Source: Methylobacterium sp. (lineage in GTDB: Bacteria; Pseudomonadota; Alphaproteobacteria; Rhizobiales; Beijerinckiaceae). Taken from it: DNA of 53,175 bases. Location of the stretch: contig NZ_JAIEOF010000008.1 of NCBI RefSeq assembly GCF_019750675.1, positions 1 through 53,175 of the forward strand, in the 5' to 3' direction. The notes under the pieces were generated by a model. That model saw nothing but the letters and a program-made list of their open reading frames with translations. It did not search any database and was not told the DNA's origin. The translations under genes were made by a program, and so were the position numbers. Position 1 is the stretch's first letter. Every line of letters begins with the position of its first letter. Below are positions 26,513 through 35,529 of the stretch, piece by piece.

Positions 26513-27676
26513 TTGCTGACCGTCACAATCCTCGGCGCCACCGGCTCCATCGGCCAATCCACCATCGACCTGCTGCTCCAGCATCCCGACCGTTTCCGCA
26601 TCGGCGGCCTCGTGGCGGGGCGCGACGTCGCGGCGATCGCCCGGCTCGCCGGTGACCTGAAGCCCGATTTCGTCGCGCTGGCCGATGAATCCACCGGCCC
26701 GGCCCTGCGCGAGGCGCTGGCCCACACGGGCATCCGCAATGGGGCCGGCGAGGGCGCCGTGCTGGAGGCGGTCGCCCGCGATGCCGATATCGTCGTGGCG
26801 GCGGTGAGCGGGGCCGCGGGCCTGCGCCCGACGCACGAGGCGCTGAAGCTCGGCCGCACGGTGGCGCTGGCCAACAAGGAGAGCCTGGTCTGCGCCGGCG
26901 ACGCCTTCATGCGCGACGCCAAGCGCTACGGCGCCACCCTGTTGCCGGTGGATTCCGAGCACAACGCCCTGGCGCAGGCGCTCGGCGACGGGCGCCTCGA
27001 CGACGTTTCGAAGATGACGATCACGGCCTCCGGCGGCCCGTTCCGGACCTGGACCCGCGAGCGCATCGCGAGCGCCTCGCCCACGGAGGCCGCCGCACAC
27101 CCGACCTGGTCGATGGGCATGAAGATCAACATCGATTCGGCCTCCCTGATGAACAAGGGGCTGGAGTTGATCGAGGCGCACCACCTCTTCGCCCTGGAGC
27201 CGGAGCGCCTGGACGTCATCGTCCACCCGCAATCGATCGTGCACGGCCTCGTCTACTGGCGCGACGGCGCGGTGACGGCCGGCCTCGCGATGCCGGACAT
27301 GCGGGTTCCGATCGCCCATTGCCTCGGCCTCGGCGAGCGCCTGACGATCACGCGCGGGCGCCATCTCGACCTCGCCGCCGCCGGAAGCCTTACCTTCGAG
27401 GCCGCCGACGAGGTGCGCTTCCCCTGTCTGCGCATCGCCCGCGCGGCCCTCGCCGCCGGGGGCGCCGCCCCGACCGTGATGAACGCGGCCAACGAGATCG
27501 CCGTGGCGGCCTTCATCAAGGGCGCTATCGGATTCTACGGCATCGCCGACCTCGTCGAGCGGGCCTGCGAACACTTCGCCGGCCAGTACCGGACCGCGCC
27601 GGAGAATGTCGACGAGGCCCTGGCCATCGACGCCGAGGTCCGCCGCTGGAGCAGCCAGGCCGTCGCGGCGGCCTGA
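26513..27676 (+). CDS. dxr: 1-deoxy-D-xylulose 5-phosphate reductoisomerase
   Basis: The second enzyme of the MEP isoprenoid pathway, 387 residues. It starts with TTG, supported by AAGGA 8 bases upstream and by the NADPH-binding motif GATGSIGQS only eight residues in. The metal and substrate sites are in LPVDSEHNAL and in TASGGPFR. The residues SMGMKINIDSASLMNKGLE complete the catalytic loop and helix. It supplies precursors to uppS two genes upstream. Its stop is 9 bases from the end of a convergent tetR gene, where relatives usually continue directly to rseP. Confidence 0.96.
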   Translation: MLTVTILGATGSIGQSTIDLLLQHPDRFRIGGLVAGRDVAAIARLAGDLKPDFVALADESTGPALREALAHTGIRNGAGEGAVLEAVARDADIVVAAVSGAAGLRPTHEALKLGRTVALANKESLVCAGDAFMRDAKRYGATLLPVDSEHNALAQALGDGRLDDVSKMTITASGGPFRTWTRERIASASPTEAAAHPTWSMGMKINIDSASLMNKGLELIEAHHLFALEPERLDVIVHPQSIVHGLVYWRDGAVTAGLAMPDMRVPIAHCLGLGERLTITRGRHLDLAAAGSLTFEAADEVRFPCLRIARAALAAGGAAPTVMNAANEIAVAAFIKGAIGFYGIADLVERACEHFAGQYRTAPENVDEALAIDAEVRRWSSQAVAAA

Positions 27677-27692
27677 GCCGCCGCGTCAGGCC
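27670..27692. terminator. Shared bidirectional hairpin at the dxr/tetR junction
   Basis: GGCCTGA and TCAGGCC form a perfect 7-bp stem around nine bases. Each arm contains one of the two convergent stop codons (TGA of dxr and, on the other strand, TGA of tetR). It may act as an RNA 3' end for both genes. Confidence 0.45.
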
Positions 27693-28330
27693 TCCGGCGC
27701 GTAACCCGCCAGGAAGACCCGTACGGCTTCCTCGACATTGTGCCCGATCTCCGACTGCGCGGCCCCGTCGCCGGCGTTGAAGAGCAGCCGGGTCAGCAAT
27801 CCGGCCTGGCACATCTGCAGGAACTGGCGCGCGGCGAGGTTGGTATCCGCCGGGCGCAGCCGCCCGGCCGTGACCTGCGCGTCGAGATAGGCGGCGAGCC
27901 GGCTCGTCCCCTGGACCGGCCCCGCCTCGAAGAAGGCCTGGCCGAGGCGCGGGAACTTCTCGCAGGCGCCGATCACCATCCGGATCACCGTGACGTGCTC
28001 CGGCCGGACCATTTCGGCGAGGTAGCTGCGCCCCAGGCGCGTCAGCACGCCGCGTAGGTCGGGATCGTCGGCATCGAGCCGGAACAGCACCTCGGCGAGT
28101 CCGCGCTTTTCCGCCAGCGCCAGGGCCTCGAACAGGGCCTCCTTGCTGTCGAAGTAGACATAGAGCGTCCCCTTGGAGACGCCCGCCGCCTTGGCGATCT
28201 CGCCCATGCTCGCGCCGTCGAACCCCGAGGCCATGAAGACCGCGCGGGCGCCTTCGAGGATCTGACGTCGCTTGTCGGTCTCGGGCGATGTGCGCTCCCG
28301 CGCATCCAGGGTGGCTTCGGCGATCGCCAT
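27686..28330 (-). CDS. TetR family repressor of the adjacent efflux pump
   Basis: A 214-residue TetR-type regulator. The N-terminal DNA-binding domain has the helix-turn-helix SMGEIAKAAGVSKGTLYVYF at 41-60 followed by DSKEAL. The C-terminal 130 residues are the variable ligand-binding domain, with the AefR-like pattern (VTVIRMVIGACEKFPRLGQ). The gene is divergent from an emrA-emrB pair, and two identical 19-bp palindromes lie in the space between them. The simple inference is that it represses both itself and the pump and releases DNA on binding a pump substrate. The inducer cannot be told. Confidence 0.88.
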   Translation of the reverse strand: MAIAEATLDARERTSPETDKRRQILEGARAVFMASGFDGASMGEIAKAAGVSKGTLYVYFDSKEALFEALALAEKRGLAEVLFRLDADDPDLRGVLTRLGRSYLAEMVRPEHVTVIRMVIGACEKFPRLGQAFFEAGPVQGTSRLAAYLDAQVTAGRLRPADTNLAARQFLQMCQAGLLTRLLFNAGDGAAQSEIGHNVEEAVRVFLAGYAPEA

Positions 28331-28345
28331 GGTCGTGATCCTGAT

Positions 28346-28364
28346 TGACCGAACGGTTCGGTCA
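28346..28364. promoter_or_regulatory. TetR operator, copy 1
   Basis: TGACCGAACGGTTCGGTCA, a perfect 9+1+9 palindrome, 15 bases upstream of the tetR ATG. A minus-strand TATTAT (28364-28369) abuts it and is a likely tetR -10 box, so bound repressor would block tetR transcription. It is identical to copy 2. Confidence 0.8.
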
Positions 28365-28411
28365 TAATATCCCAGAGCCTCGGGTCGCGCCAGCTTTCGC
28401 GGCCCGGAAAA

Positions 28412-28430
28412 TGACCGAACGGTTCGGTCA
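28412..28430. promoter_or_regulatory. TetR operator, copy 2
   Basis: An exact second copy of the 19-bp palindrome, centred 66 bp from copy 1 and 41 bases upstream of the chosen emrA start. Its position suits repression of the efflux operon. Confidence 0.8.
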
Positions 28431-28471
28431 AAATGTTTCACGAACCCGTTCGACATCATGAGATCGATGCC

Positions 28472-29698
28472 ATGAGCCTGCGTGAGGACGAGGGATTCCG
28501 GGCCGAGCCCGCCCAGCCGGCGACCGTCGAGACGAATGCCGCCGCCGTGCCTCCGGCGGCCGTGCCGGCTGTACCCAACACGCCGGCCGTCATCGCGGCG
28601 GCGGAGGCGCCGGCCAAGCCGCGACGTGCGCGCAAGCTCGTGATGGCCACCCTGGTCCTCGCCGCCCTCGGGGGCGGCGCCTACAAGGCGCATGCCTGGT
28701 GGACGGTCGGGCGCTTCTTCGTGAGCACCGACGATGCCTACGTGCAGGCCGACATCTCGGTGCTGGCCGCCAAGGTCCCGGGCTACCTCGCGGCGGTGCC
28801 GGTCGTGAACGGGCAGACGATGCGCCGGGGCGACGTGATCGCCCGGATCGACGACGGCGACTATCGTCTCGCCGCCCAGGCCGCGCACGACAAGCTGGTG
28901 ACGCAGCAGGCGGCCATCACCCGGATCGCCCGGCAGGTCGAGGCGGCGCAGGCGCAGATGCTCCAGGCCTCGGCGCAGATCGACGCCAGCAAGGCCGACG
29001 CGGTGCGGGCCGCGGCCGACTATGCCCGCCAGCAACAGCTCGAAAAGGTCGATTTCGTCGCCAAGGCCCGCATCGAGCAGGCACGGGCCGACCGCGACCG
29101 CACCGACGCCGCCGTGAAGGGGGCGGAGGCCTCCCTCACCGCCATGCGCGCCAATGTCGAGGTGCTGCGGGCGCAGGGCAAGGAGGCGGAGGGGCTGGCC
29201 GCCGAGTTGCGCACCGCCGAGGCCCGTGCGGAGCGCGACCTCACGTTCACGACGATCCGGGCGCCCTTCGACGGCGTGGTCGGCAACAAGGCCGTGGAGG
29301 CCGGCGCCTACGTCTCGCCGGGCTCGCGCATCGCCGCCCTGGTGCCCCTGGAGAGCGTCCGCATCGACGCGAACTTCAAGGAGACGCAGGTCGAGCGCAT
29401 GCATCCGGGCCAGCGCGTCCACATCGCGGTGGACGCCTATCCGGACCGCGACATCGTCGGCGAGGTCGAGTCGCTCTCGCCCGCCTCCGGCTCGGTCTTC
29501 AGCCTGCTGCCGCCCGACAACGCGACGGGCAACTTCACCAAGATCGTCCAGCGCCTGCCGGTGCGGGTGCACGTTCCCGCGGACGTCGCCCGCGAGGGCA
29601 TCCTGCGCCCCGGCCTCTCCGTCACCGTCCGGGTGGACACCCGCGAGGGCGCGGAGGCGGCCGCCGATGCCCGCGTCCGTACGGCGCTGCGCCGCTAG
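28472..29698 (+). CDS. emrA: HlyD/EmrA family efflux adaptor
   Basis: A 408-residue periplasmic adaptor that links an inner-membrane pump to an outer-membrane channel. A disordered Ala/Pro-rich N-terminus (1-50) is followed by one membrane helix (about 56-72), a split biotinyl-lipoyl domain (STDDAYVQADISVLAAKVPGY and TIRAPFDGVVGN), a long alpha-hairpin coiled coil (about 130-245), and a C-terminal beta-barrel. I prefer the ATG at 28472 because the in-frame ATG at 28433 sits only two bases after operator 2. The gene is followed by emrB after 9 bases. No TolC gene is nearby. Confidence 0.9.
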   Translation: MSLREDEGFRAEPAQPATVETNAAAVPPAAVPAVPNTPAVIAAAEAPAKPRRARKLVMATLVLAALGGGAYKAHAWWTVGRFFVSTDDAYVQADISVLAAKVPGYLAAVPVVNGQTMRRGDVIARIDDGDYRLAAQAAHDKLVTQQAAITRIARQVEAAQAQMLQASAQIDASKADAVRAAADYARQQQLEKVDFVAKARIEQARADRDRTDAAVKGAEASLTAMRANVEVLRAQGKEAEGLAAELRTAEARAERDLTFTTIRAPFDGVVGNKAVEAGAYVSPGSRIAALVPLESVRIDANFKETQVERMHPGQRVHIAVDAYPDRDIVGEVESLSPASGSVFSLLPPDNATGNFTKIVQRLPVRVHVPADVAREGILRPGLSVTVRVDTREGAEAAADARVRTALRR

Positions 29699-29707
29699 GC
29701 CCCGCAC

Positions 29708-31288
29708 ATGGCCGCCACCGCCGCCCTGGGACCCGCCGCACCGGCCGTCGAGCCGCCGCTGGACCGCCGCCGCATGGTGGCGTTCGTCTGCATGGTGTTC
29801 GGGATGTTCATGGCGATCCTGGACATCCAGATCGTCTCGGCCTCGCTCGCCGAGATCCAGGCCGGCCTCTCGGCCTCGGGCGACGAGATCCCCTGGGTCC
29901 AGACGAGCTACCTCATCGCCGAGGTGATCTCGATCCCGCTCTCCGGCTTCCTGTCGCGGGTCGTCTCCACCCGCTGGATGTTCGTGGTCTCGGCCGGCGG
30001 CTTCACGGCGATGAGCCTGATGTGCGCCACCTCGACCTCCATCAACGAGATGATCCTCTGGCGGGCCGCGCAGGGCTTCATCGGCGGCGGCATGATCCCG
30101 ACGGTGTTCGCCTCGGCCTTCACGATCTTTCCGCCCTCGAAGCGGTCCATCGTCTCGCCGATGATCGGCCTCGTGGCGACCCTCGCCCCCACCATCGGGC
30201 CGACGGTGGGGGGCTACCTCACCGACCTGTTCGACTGGCACTGGCTGTTCCTCGTCAACGTCGTGCCGGGGATCTTCGTCACGGTGTCCACCTATCTGCT
30301 GGTCGATTTCGACGAACCGAACCTCGCCCTGTTCAAGCGCTTCGACTGGTTCGGCCTCGTCTTCATGGCGTTGATGCTCGGCTGCCTCGAATACGTCCTG
30401 GAGGAGGGGCCGAACCACGACTGGCTCGCGGACGAGGCCGTGTTCGCCTGCGCGGTGGTCTGCCTCACGGCCGGGCCGGCCTTCTTCTGGCGGGCCTTCA
30501 CGGCGGCCGAGCCGATCGTCGACCTGCGCGCCTTCTCCGACCGGAACTTCGCGGCCGGCAGCATCTTCAGCTTCGTCCTCGGCATCGGCCTGTACGGGCT
30601 GACCTACCTCTACCCGGTCTATCTGGGCCGGGTGCGCGGCTACTCCGCGCTGCAGATCGGCGAGACGATGTTCGTCTCGGGCCTCTGCATGTTCGCCACC
30701 GCGCCGATCGCCGGGCGCTTCTCGGGCAAGGTCGATCCGCGCCTGATGATGGGGCTCGGGTTCCTCGGCTTCGCCACCGGCACCTGGATGGTCACGGGGC
30801 TGACCAAGGACTGGGATTTCTGGGAGCTCCTGGTGCCGCAGGTCCTGCGCGGCTGCTCGCTGATGCTGTGCATGATCCCGATCAACAACATCGCGCTGGG
30901 CACCCTGCCGCCGGCCCGGATGAAGAACGCCTCGGGGCTCTACAACCTCACGCGCAACCTCGGCGGCGCCGTCGGCCTCGCGCTGATCAACACGGTGCTC
31001 AACGACCGCTGGGACCTCCACCTCGCGCGCCTGCACGAGCGCTTCACCTGGACGAACACCGCCGTGCTCGAACGCCTGGAGATGACGCGCCGCCAGTTCG
31101 AGGTCCTGGGGGGCAACGCCGACGCCATGGCCCTGAAGGCGATGATGAACACCGTGCGGATGCAGGGGCTGGTGATGGGCTTCACCGACGTGTTCCTGGT
31201 GCTCACCATCCTGTTCGTGGCCATGGCCTGCGCCGTGCCCTTCATCCGCCGGCCTCGCGCGGCGGCGGGTGCCGGTGGGGGGCATTGA
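29708..31288 (+). CDS. emrB: EmrB-type drug transporter (MFS, DHA2, 14 helices)
   Basis: A 526-residue proton-driven efflux pump of the DHA2 major facilitator group, with about 14 membrane helices. The first helix contains MVFGMFMAILDIQIVSASL, including the conserved LD-x2-IV pattern of motif D1. SGFLSRVVSTRWMF corresponds to the motif A loop, with an unusual SR in place of the common GDR. It is co-transcribed with the adaptor. Together they should expel hydrophobic or acidic toxic compounds across both membranes. The substrate is unknown. Confidence 0.92.
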   Translation: MAATAALGPAAPAVEPPLDRRRMVAFVCMVFGMFMAILDIQIVSASLAEIQAGLSASGDEIPWVQTSYLIAEVISIPLSGFLSRVVSTRWMFVVSAGGFTAMSLMCATSTSINEMILWRAAQGFIGGGMIPTVFASAFTIFPPSKRSIVSPMIGLVATLAPTIGPTVGGYLTDLFDWHWLFLVNVVPGIFVTVSTYLLVDFDEPNLALFKRFDWFGLVFMALMLGCLEYVLEEGPNHDWLADEAVFACAVVCLTAGPAFFWRAFTAAEPIVDLRAFSDRNFAAGSIFSFVLGIGLYGLTYLYPVYLGRVRGYSALQIGETMFVSGLCMFATAPIAGRFSGKVDPRLMMGLGFLGFATGTWMVTGLTKDWDFWELLVPQVLRGCSLMLCMIPINNIALGTLPPARMKNASGLYNLTRNLGGAVGLALINTVLNDRWDLHLARLHERFTWTNTAVLERLEMTRRQFEVLGGNADAMALKAMMNTVRMQGLVMGFTDVFLVLTILFVAMACAVPFIRRPRAAAGAGGGH

Positions 31289-31322
31289 GGCCGGGCCCGC
31301 TCTTTACCCTGTCGCCGGGAAT

Positions 31323-31343
31323 GCGGGGACATCCGGTCCCCGC
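31323..31343 (+). terminator. Stem-loop after emrB
   Basis: GCGGGGAC and GTCCCCGC form a perfect 8-bp stem with a 5-base loop, 34 bases past the emrB stop. There is no U-run. It may separate the efflux operon from rseP. Confidence 0.45.
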
Positions 31344-31450
31344 GCGCCGCTGCGACGCCGAATCCCGCTCTTCCGGTTTGCGTTCGCGTCGTACGCACAC
31401 GATCTGCTAGAGCGGAACGACGGCCCCGGGGAGGCCGAGAGGATCGACGC

Positions 31451-32611
31451 ATGGACTTCCTGAACGCCATGGGCGGCACGGCAACCGGATTCTTCGGTGC
31501 CGTGATCCCCTTCCTGATCGTGCTGAGCATCGTGGTCTTCGTCCACGAGATGGGGCACTTCCTGGTCGGGCGCTGGTGCGGCGTCGGCGTCCACGCCTTC
31601 TCCCTCGGATTCGGTCCGGAGCTGTTCGGGTTCAACGATCGTTACGGGACCCGGTGGAAGCTCTCGGCGGTGCCGCTCGGCGGCTACGTCAAGTTTCACG
31701 GCGACGCCAACGGCGCCAGCGTGCCGGACCCCGCGGCGGTGGCGCGCATGAGTCCGGGGGAGCGGGCGACGAGCTTCCCGACCCAGTCCCTGCCCAAGCG
31801 CGCCGCCATCGTGGCGGCCGGCCCCATCGCCAACTTCCTCCTCGCCATCGCGCTCTTCTCGGGCGCCATCTACCTCAACGGCCGCTACGAGACGCCGGCC
31901 CGCGTCGAGGCCGTGGTCCCGGACAGCGCCGCCGCCCGCGCCGGCTTCCAGCCCGGCGACGTGATCCGCGCCATCGGCGGATCGCGGATCAGCAGCTTCA
32001 CCGACATGCAGCGCACGGTTTCGGGGGCGGCCGGGAACGCGCTCACCATCACGGTGGAGCGCAACGGCCAGACCCAGGACCTCGTGGCCGTGCCGGAGAG
32101 CAAGGAGGACGTGACGCCCTTCGGGCGCCATCGCTTCGGCCGCCTCGGCATCCAGGGCCCCAAGGCCGCCGATGCCAAGCTCGTTCATTACGGCCCCGTC
32201 GATTCCCTCGGCCTCGGCGTGTACGAGACCTACTTCGTGGTCGACCGGACCATCGACTACATCGGCAAGCTCCTGACGGGCCGGGAATCCCCCGACCAGC
32301 TCTCGGGTCCGATCGGGATCGCGCGTGTGTCGGGCGAGGTCGCCAAGGTCGGCGGCGTCGGCGGCCTAATCGGGCTGGTGGCCCTGCTCTCCGTCTCGAT
32401 CGGGCTCCTCAACCTCTTCCCGGTCCCGCTCCTCGATGGCGGACACCTGCTGTTCTACGCCTTCGAGGCCGTGCGCGGGCGCCCCTTGAGCGAGCGCACG
32501 CAGGAGATCGGCTTCCGGATCGGGCTGGCGCTCGTCCTGTTCCTCATGCTCTTCGCCGCCTGGAACGACATCCTGAACCTCGGTTTCTCCTGGCGCGGCC
32601 GCGGGACCTGA
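31451..32611 (+). CDS. rseP: Site-2 protease RseP (MmpA)
   Basis: A 386-residue intramembrane zinc metalloprotease that cleaves anti-sigma factors and signal-peptide remnants. The zinc motif HEMGH is at 32-36 in the first membrane helix, and the third ligand region LFPVPLLDGGHL is near 319-330. One PDZ domain (about 140-215, with the GFQPGDVI ligand loop) sits in the periplasmic stretch, in contrast to two in E. coli RseP. The single PDZ and the length fit MmpA of Caulobacter. Here a tetR-emrAB module separates it from dxr, so it needs its own promoter within 31289-31450. Confidence 0.94.
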   Translation: MDFLNAMGGTATGFFGAVIPFLIVLSIVVFVHEMGHFLVGRWCGVGVHAFSLGFGPELFGFNDRYGTRWKLSAVPLGGYVKFHGDANGASVPDPAAVARMSPGERATSFPTQSLPKRAAIVAAGPIANFLLAIALFSGAIYLNGRYETPARVEAVVPDSAAARAGFQPGDVIRAIGGSRISSFTDMQRTVSGAAGNALTITVERNGQTQDLVAVPESKEDVTPFGRHRFGRLGIQGPKAADAKLVHYGPVDSLGLGVYETYFVVDRTIDYIGKLLTGRESPDQLSGPIGIARVSGEVAKVGGVGGLIGLVALLSVSIGLLNLFPVPLLDGGHLLFYAFEAVRGRPLSERTQEIGFRIGLALVLFLMLFAAWNDILNLGFSWRGRGT

Positions 32612-32689
32612 AATCGGCCCGACGCGCCTGTGGATTGCGGGCGCATCCCGTTTCGGGACGCCTAAAGTCTTTCACCACCATCGCATTCT

Positions 32690-32727
32690 TCGTTCCGCGC
32701 GGGGCAGCGACGCCCCGCGCGGAACGA
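32690..32727. terminator. Large 16-bp hairpin between rseP and bamA
   Basis: A perfect 16-bp stem (TCGTTCCGCGCGGGGC and its complement) with a 6-base loop, 79 bases past rseP. It is followed on the plus strand by TTCGTTG. It probably terminates or processes the rseP transcript. The gap 32612-32940 otherwise holds a small 5-bp hairpin at 32646-32658 and presumably the bamA promoter, which I could not place. Confidence 0.55.
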
Positions 32728-32940
32728 TTCGTTGACCCTGTTGGGGGATCGAAGCGCGGCGTTAAGTGACCGGAAGGCCACGTCTCCGCAAAATCCCGGG
32801 TGAGCGGGAGTCCCGAGCGTTTGCTTCGCCTGGGAATCCCGATAGAAGCTGAGCTTGGGACCAGAGGTCAGGACGCCCGCAAACGGGTGGCTGATTGCGG
32901 GTGCAAACTCGCGCTGAAGATAAAAGAGACGGGCGATTAC

Positions 32941-35484
32941 ATGATGTCGATGACGGGGAAGCGCCGGCGCAAGTCGGCGGAACAGACCATCGTCCTAGTC
33001 GCCGCGGCGGCCGCTGGCCTGGTCCTCGGTGGCGCCGCTCAGGCGCAGCAGATCGTCGTCCAGGGTAACAAGCGTGTCGATTCCGACACGATCCGGTCTT
33101 ACGTGACCGGCACCGCCTCGGGCTCCCCCGAAGAGGCCCGCCGCAACCTGCTGGCGACCGGCATGTTCTCCGACGTGAAGGTGTCGCGCAGCGGCGGCGG
33201 CACGGTGGTGAGCGTCCGCGAGAACAACATCATCAACCGGGTGGTGTTCGAGGGGAACAAGAAGATCGAGAAGGCCACCCTCGAGGGCGAGGTCGAGGCC
33301 AAGGCGCGTGGCGCCTTCAGCCAGGGTGTGGTCCAGGCCGACATCCAGCGCATCAAGGAAGTCTACCGCCGCGCCGGCCGCGGCACCGCGAAGGTGAGCT
33401 TCCGCACGGTCGACCTGCCGAACGGCCGCCTCGACGTGATCTACGTCATCGAGGAGGGCGACAAGACCGGCATCAAGGCGATCAACTTCGTCGGCAACAA
33501 CGTCTATTCGGATTCCAAGCTGCGCGAGCTCATGTCCTCGTCGGAGATGAACTTCCTCAGCTTCATCAAGACCTCGGACGTCTACGATCCCGATCGCATC
33601 ACCAGCGATCTCGACATCGTCCGGCGCTACTACCTCAAGAACGGCTACGCCGACTTCCGCGTGGTGAACGCCGATGCCCGCTACGTCGAGGGCGAGGGTG
33701 ATGCCGGCTGGGTCGTCACCGTCACGGTCGAGGAAGGCGAGCAGTACCGCGTCGGTGCGGTGGCGATCGATTCCCGCCTGCCGGGCCTCGATACCCAGAA
33801 GCTCGACGGCGAGGTGCGCGCCCAGGTCGGCGACGTCTACAACGCCGAGGACGTGGAGCGGACCCTCAACGGCGTGACCAACCAGGTCGGCCGCCAGGGC
33901 TACCCCTTCGCGCAGGTCCGCCCGACGGGCCAGCGCGACCGCGCCACCCACACCGTGGCCCTCGGCTTCGTGGTCGAGGATGGCCCGCGCGTCTATGTCG
34001 AGCGGATCAACATCCGCGGCAACACCCGGACCCGCGACTACGTCATCCGCCGCGAGCTCGATATCACCGAGGGCGACGCCTACAACCGGGTGCTGACCGA
34101 CCGCGCCGAGCGCCGCCTGAACGGCCTCGGCTTCTTCAAGAAGGTGCGCTTCTCCAACGAGCCGGGCTCCTCGGCCGACCGCGTGATCATCAACATCGAC
34201 GTCGAGGATCAGCCCACGGGCTCGTTCTCGGTGGCGGGCGGCTACTCCACCCAGGACGGCATCATCGGCGAGGTCTCGGTATCCGAGTCGAACTTCCTCG
34301 GACGCGGCCAGTACGTCCGCGTCGCCGGCACCGGCGGTCAGTACTCGCGCGGGTTCGACTTCTCGTTCACGGAGCCGTACTTCCTCGGCTACCGCCTGGC
34401 CGCCGGCTTCGACGCCTTCTACAAGTACAGCGACCAGACCCGCTACTCGCGCTACGAGACCACGGTCTACGGTGGGCAGCTCCGCATCGGCCTGCCGATC
34501 ACGGAAGAGTTCGGCATCACGATGCGGTACTCGCTCTACAACACCGAGCTGCGCGTCCCGAACACCGTCAAGCGGCCGTACAACGACTGCTCGAACCCGA
34601 TCCCGGGCTACACGACGCTCACGAACGGCCTGAAGGCCACCGGCGCGGCTGGTGAGCAGGCAGCGTTTCCGACCTGTGCCCTCGACGGTGAAGCCTCGAT
34701 CGCACTCAAGGGCTCGCAGGGCTCGACCCTCACCTCACTTGCCGGCCTGACGCTCGCCTACTCGACCCTCGACAACTTCGCCTCGCCGCGCAACGGCCTC
34801 TACGCCGAACTGAAGCCCGACCTCGCCGGCCTCGGTGGCGACTCGAAGTTCTTCCGCGTGACGGGCGACGCCCGCTACTACAAGGAGTTCTACGAAGACA
34901 TCGTCGGTTTCGTGCGCTTCCAGGGCGGTCACATCGAGGCCCTCAACAACCAGCCCCTGCGCATCACCGATCAGTTCTTCCTCGGCCCGTCGCTCGTGCG
35001 CGGCTTCGCGCCCAACGGCATCGGCCCGCGCGACATCGGCATCTCCGACAGCCGCTCGAACGCCATCGGTGGCTCGACCTACTTCGGCGGCACGGTCGAA
35101 GTTCAGTTCCCGCTCCCCGGCATCCCGCGGGATCTGGGCCTGAAGGGCGCGGTCTTCGCCGATGCCGGTACGCTGTTCGGCTATAACGGCCGCACGCAGT
35201 TCGACGTGAACAACGATCGCTTCATCAACGGCTTCGCGCCGGGCAGCGGCTGTAACTTCAACCAGGCGACCATCGGCGTCGAGCCCGAGTGCGTGAACGT
35301 CCGCGACAAGCTGATCATCCGCTCCTCGGTCGGTGCCTCGATCCTCTGGAACTCGCCGCTCGGCCCGATCCGCTTCGACTACGCCTACGCCCTCTCGAAG
35401 GACGAGGGTATCAAGACCGCCTTCGGCCGCGTCGGCCAGGATCAGATCCAGGCCTTCCGGTTCTCCGGCGGCTCGCGCTTCTGA
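32941..35484 (+). CDS. bamA: Outer-membrane assembly factor BamA
   Basis: An 847-residue Omp85 protein, the central insertase for outer-membrane beta-barrels. The start at 32941 gives a signal peptide of about 35 residues that ends in GGAAQA; the frame is open 47 codons upstream without resemblance. Five POTRA repeats occupy roughly 36-430 (start VVQGNKRVDSDTIRSY), and a 16-strand barrel follows. The conserved lid-loop motif VRGF is in SLVRGFAPNGIGPRD. The chain ends in Phe (SGGSRF), the usual barrel C-terminus. It is followed by lpxD without an intervening skp gene. Confidence 0.96.
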   Translation: MMSMTGKRRRKSAEQTIVLVAAAAAGLVLGGAAQAQQIVVQGNKRVDSDTIRSYVTGTASGSPEEARRNLLATGMFSDVKVSRSGGGTVVSVRENNIINRVVFEGNKKIEKATLEGEVEAKARGAFSQGVVQADIQRIKEVYRRAGRGTAKVSFRTVDLPNGRLDVIYVIEEGDKTGIKAINFVGNNVYSDSKLRELMSSSEMNFLSFIKTSDVYDPDRITSDLDIVRRYYLKNGYADFRVVNADARYVEGEGDAGWVVTVTVEEGEQYRVGAVAIDSRLPGLDTQKLDGEVRAQVGDVYNAEDVERTLNGVTNQVGRQGYPFAQVRPTGQRDRATHTVALGFVVEDGPRVYVERINIRGNTRTRDYVIRRELDITEGDAYNRVLTDRAERRLNGLGFFKKVRFSNEPGSSADRVIINIDVEDQPTGSFSVAGGYSTQDGIIGEVSVSESNFLGRGQYVRVAGTGGQYSRGFDFSFTEPYFLGYRLAAGFDAFYKYSDQTRYSRYETTVYGGQLRIGLPITEEFGITMRYSLYNTELRVPNTVKRPYNDCSNPIPGYTTLTNGLKATGAAGEQAAFPTCALDGEASIALKGSQGSTLTSLAGLTLAYSTLDNFASPRNGLYAELKPDLAGLGGDSKFFRVTGDARYYKEFYEDIVGFVRFQGGHIEALNNQPLRITDQFFLGPSLVRGFAPNGIGPRDIGISDSRSNAIGGSTYFGGTVEVQFPLPGIPRDLGLKGAVFADAGTLFGYNGRTQFDVNNDRFINGFAPGSGCNFNQATIGVEPECVNVRDKLIIRSSVGASILWNSPLGPIRFDYAYALSKDEGIKTAFGRVGQDQIQAFRFSGGSRF

Positions 35485-35529
35485 CATCGAGCGCCGCTTC
35501 CCTTTCGGGAGGCGGCGCGTTGTGACAGC

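Noticed and set aside
28433-28471. Alternative upstream start of emrA
   Set aside because: It begins two bases after operator 2 with no room for a ribosome-binding site outside the operator; the ATG at 28472 is more likely.
28331-31285. A very long open frame on the minus strand opposite emrA-emrB, continuous with tetR
   Set aside because: It mirrors the codon pattern of the high-GC plus-strand genes, is rich in His/Arg/Gly/Asp as antisense frames are, and resembles no family; tetR similarity begins only at 28330.
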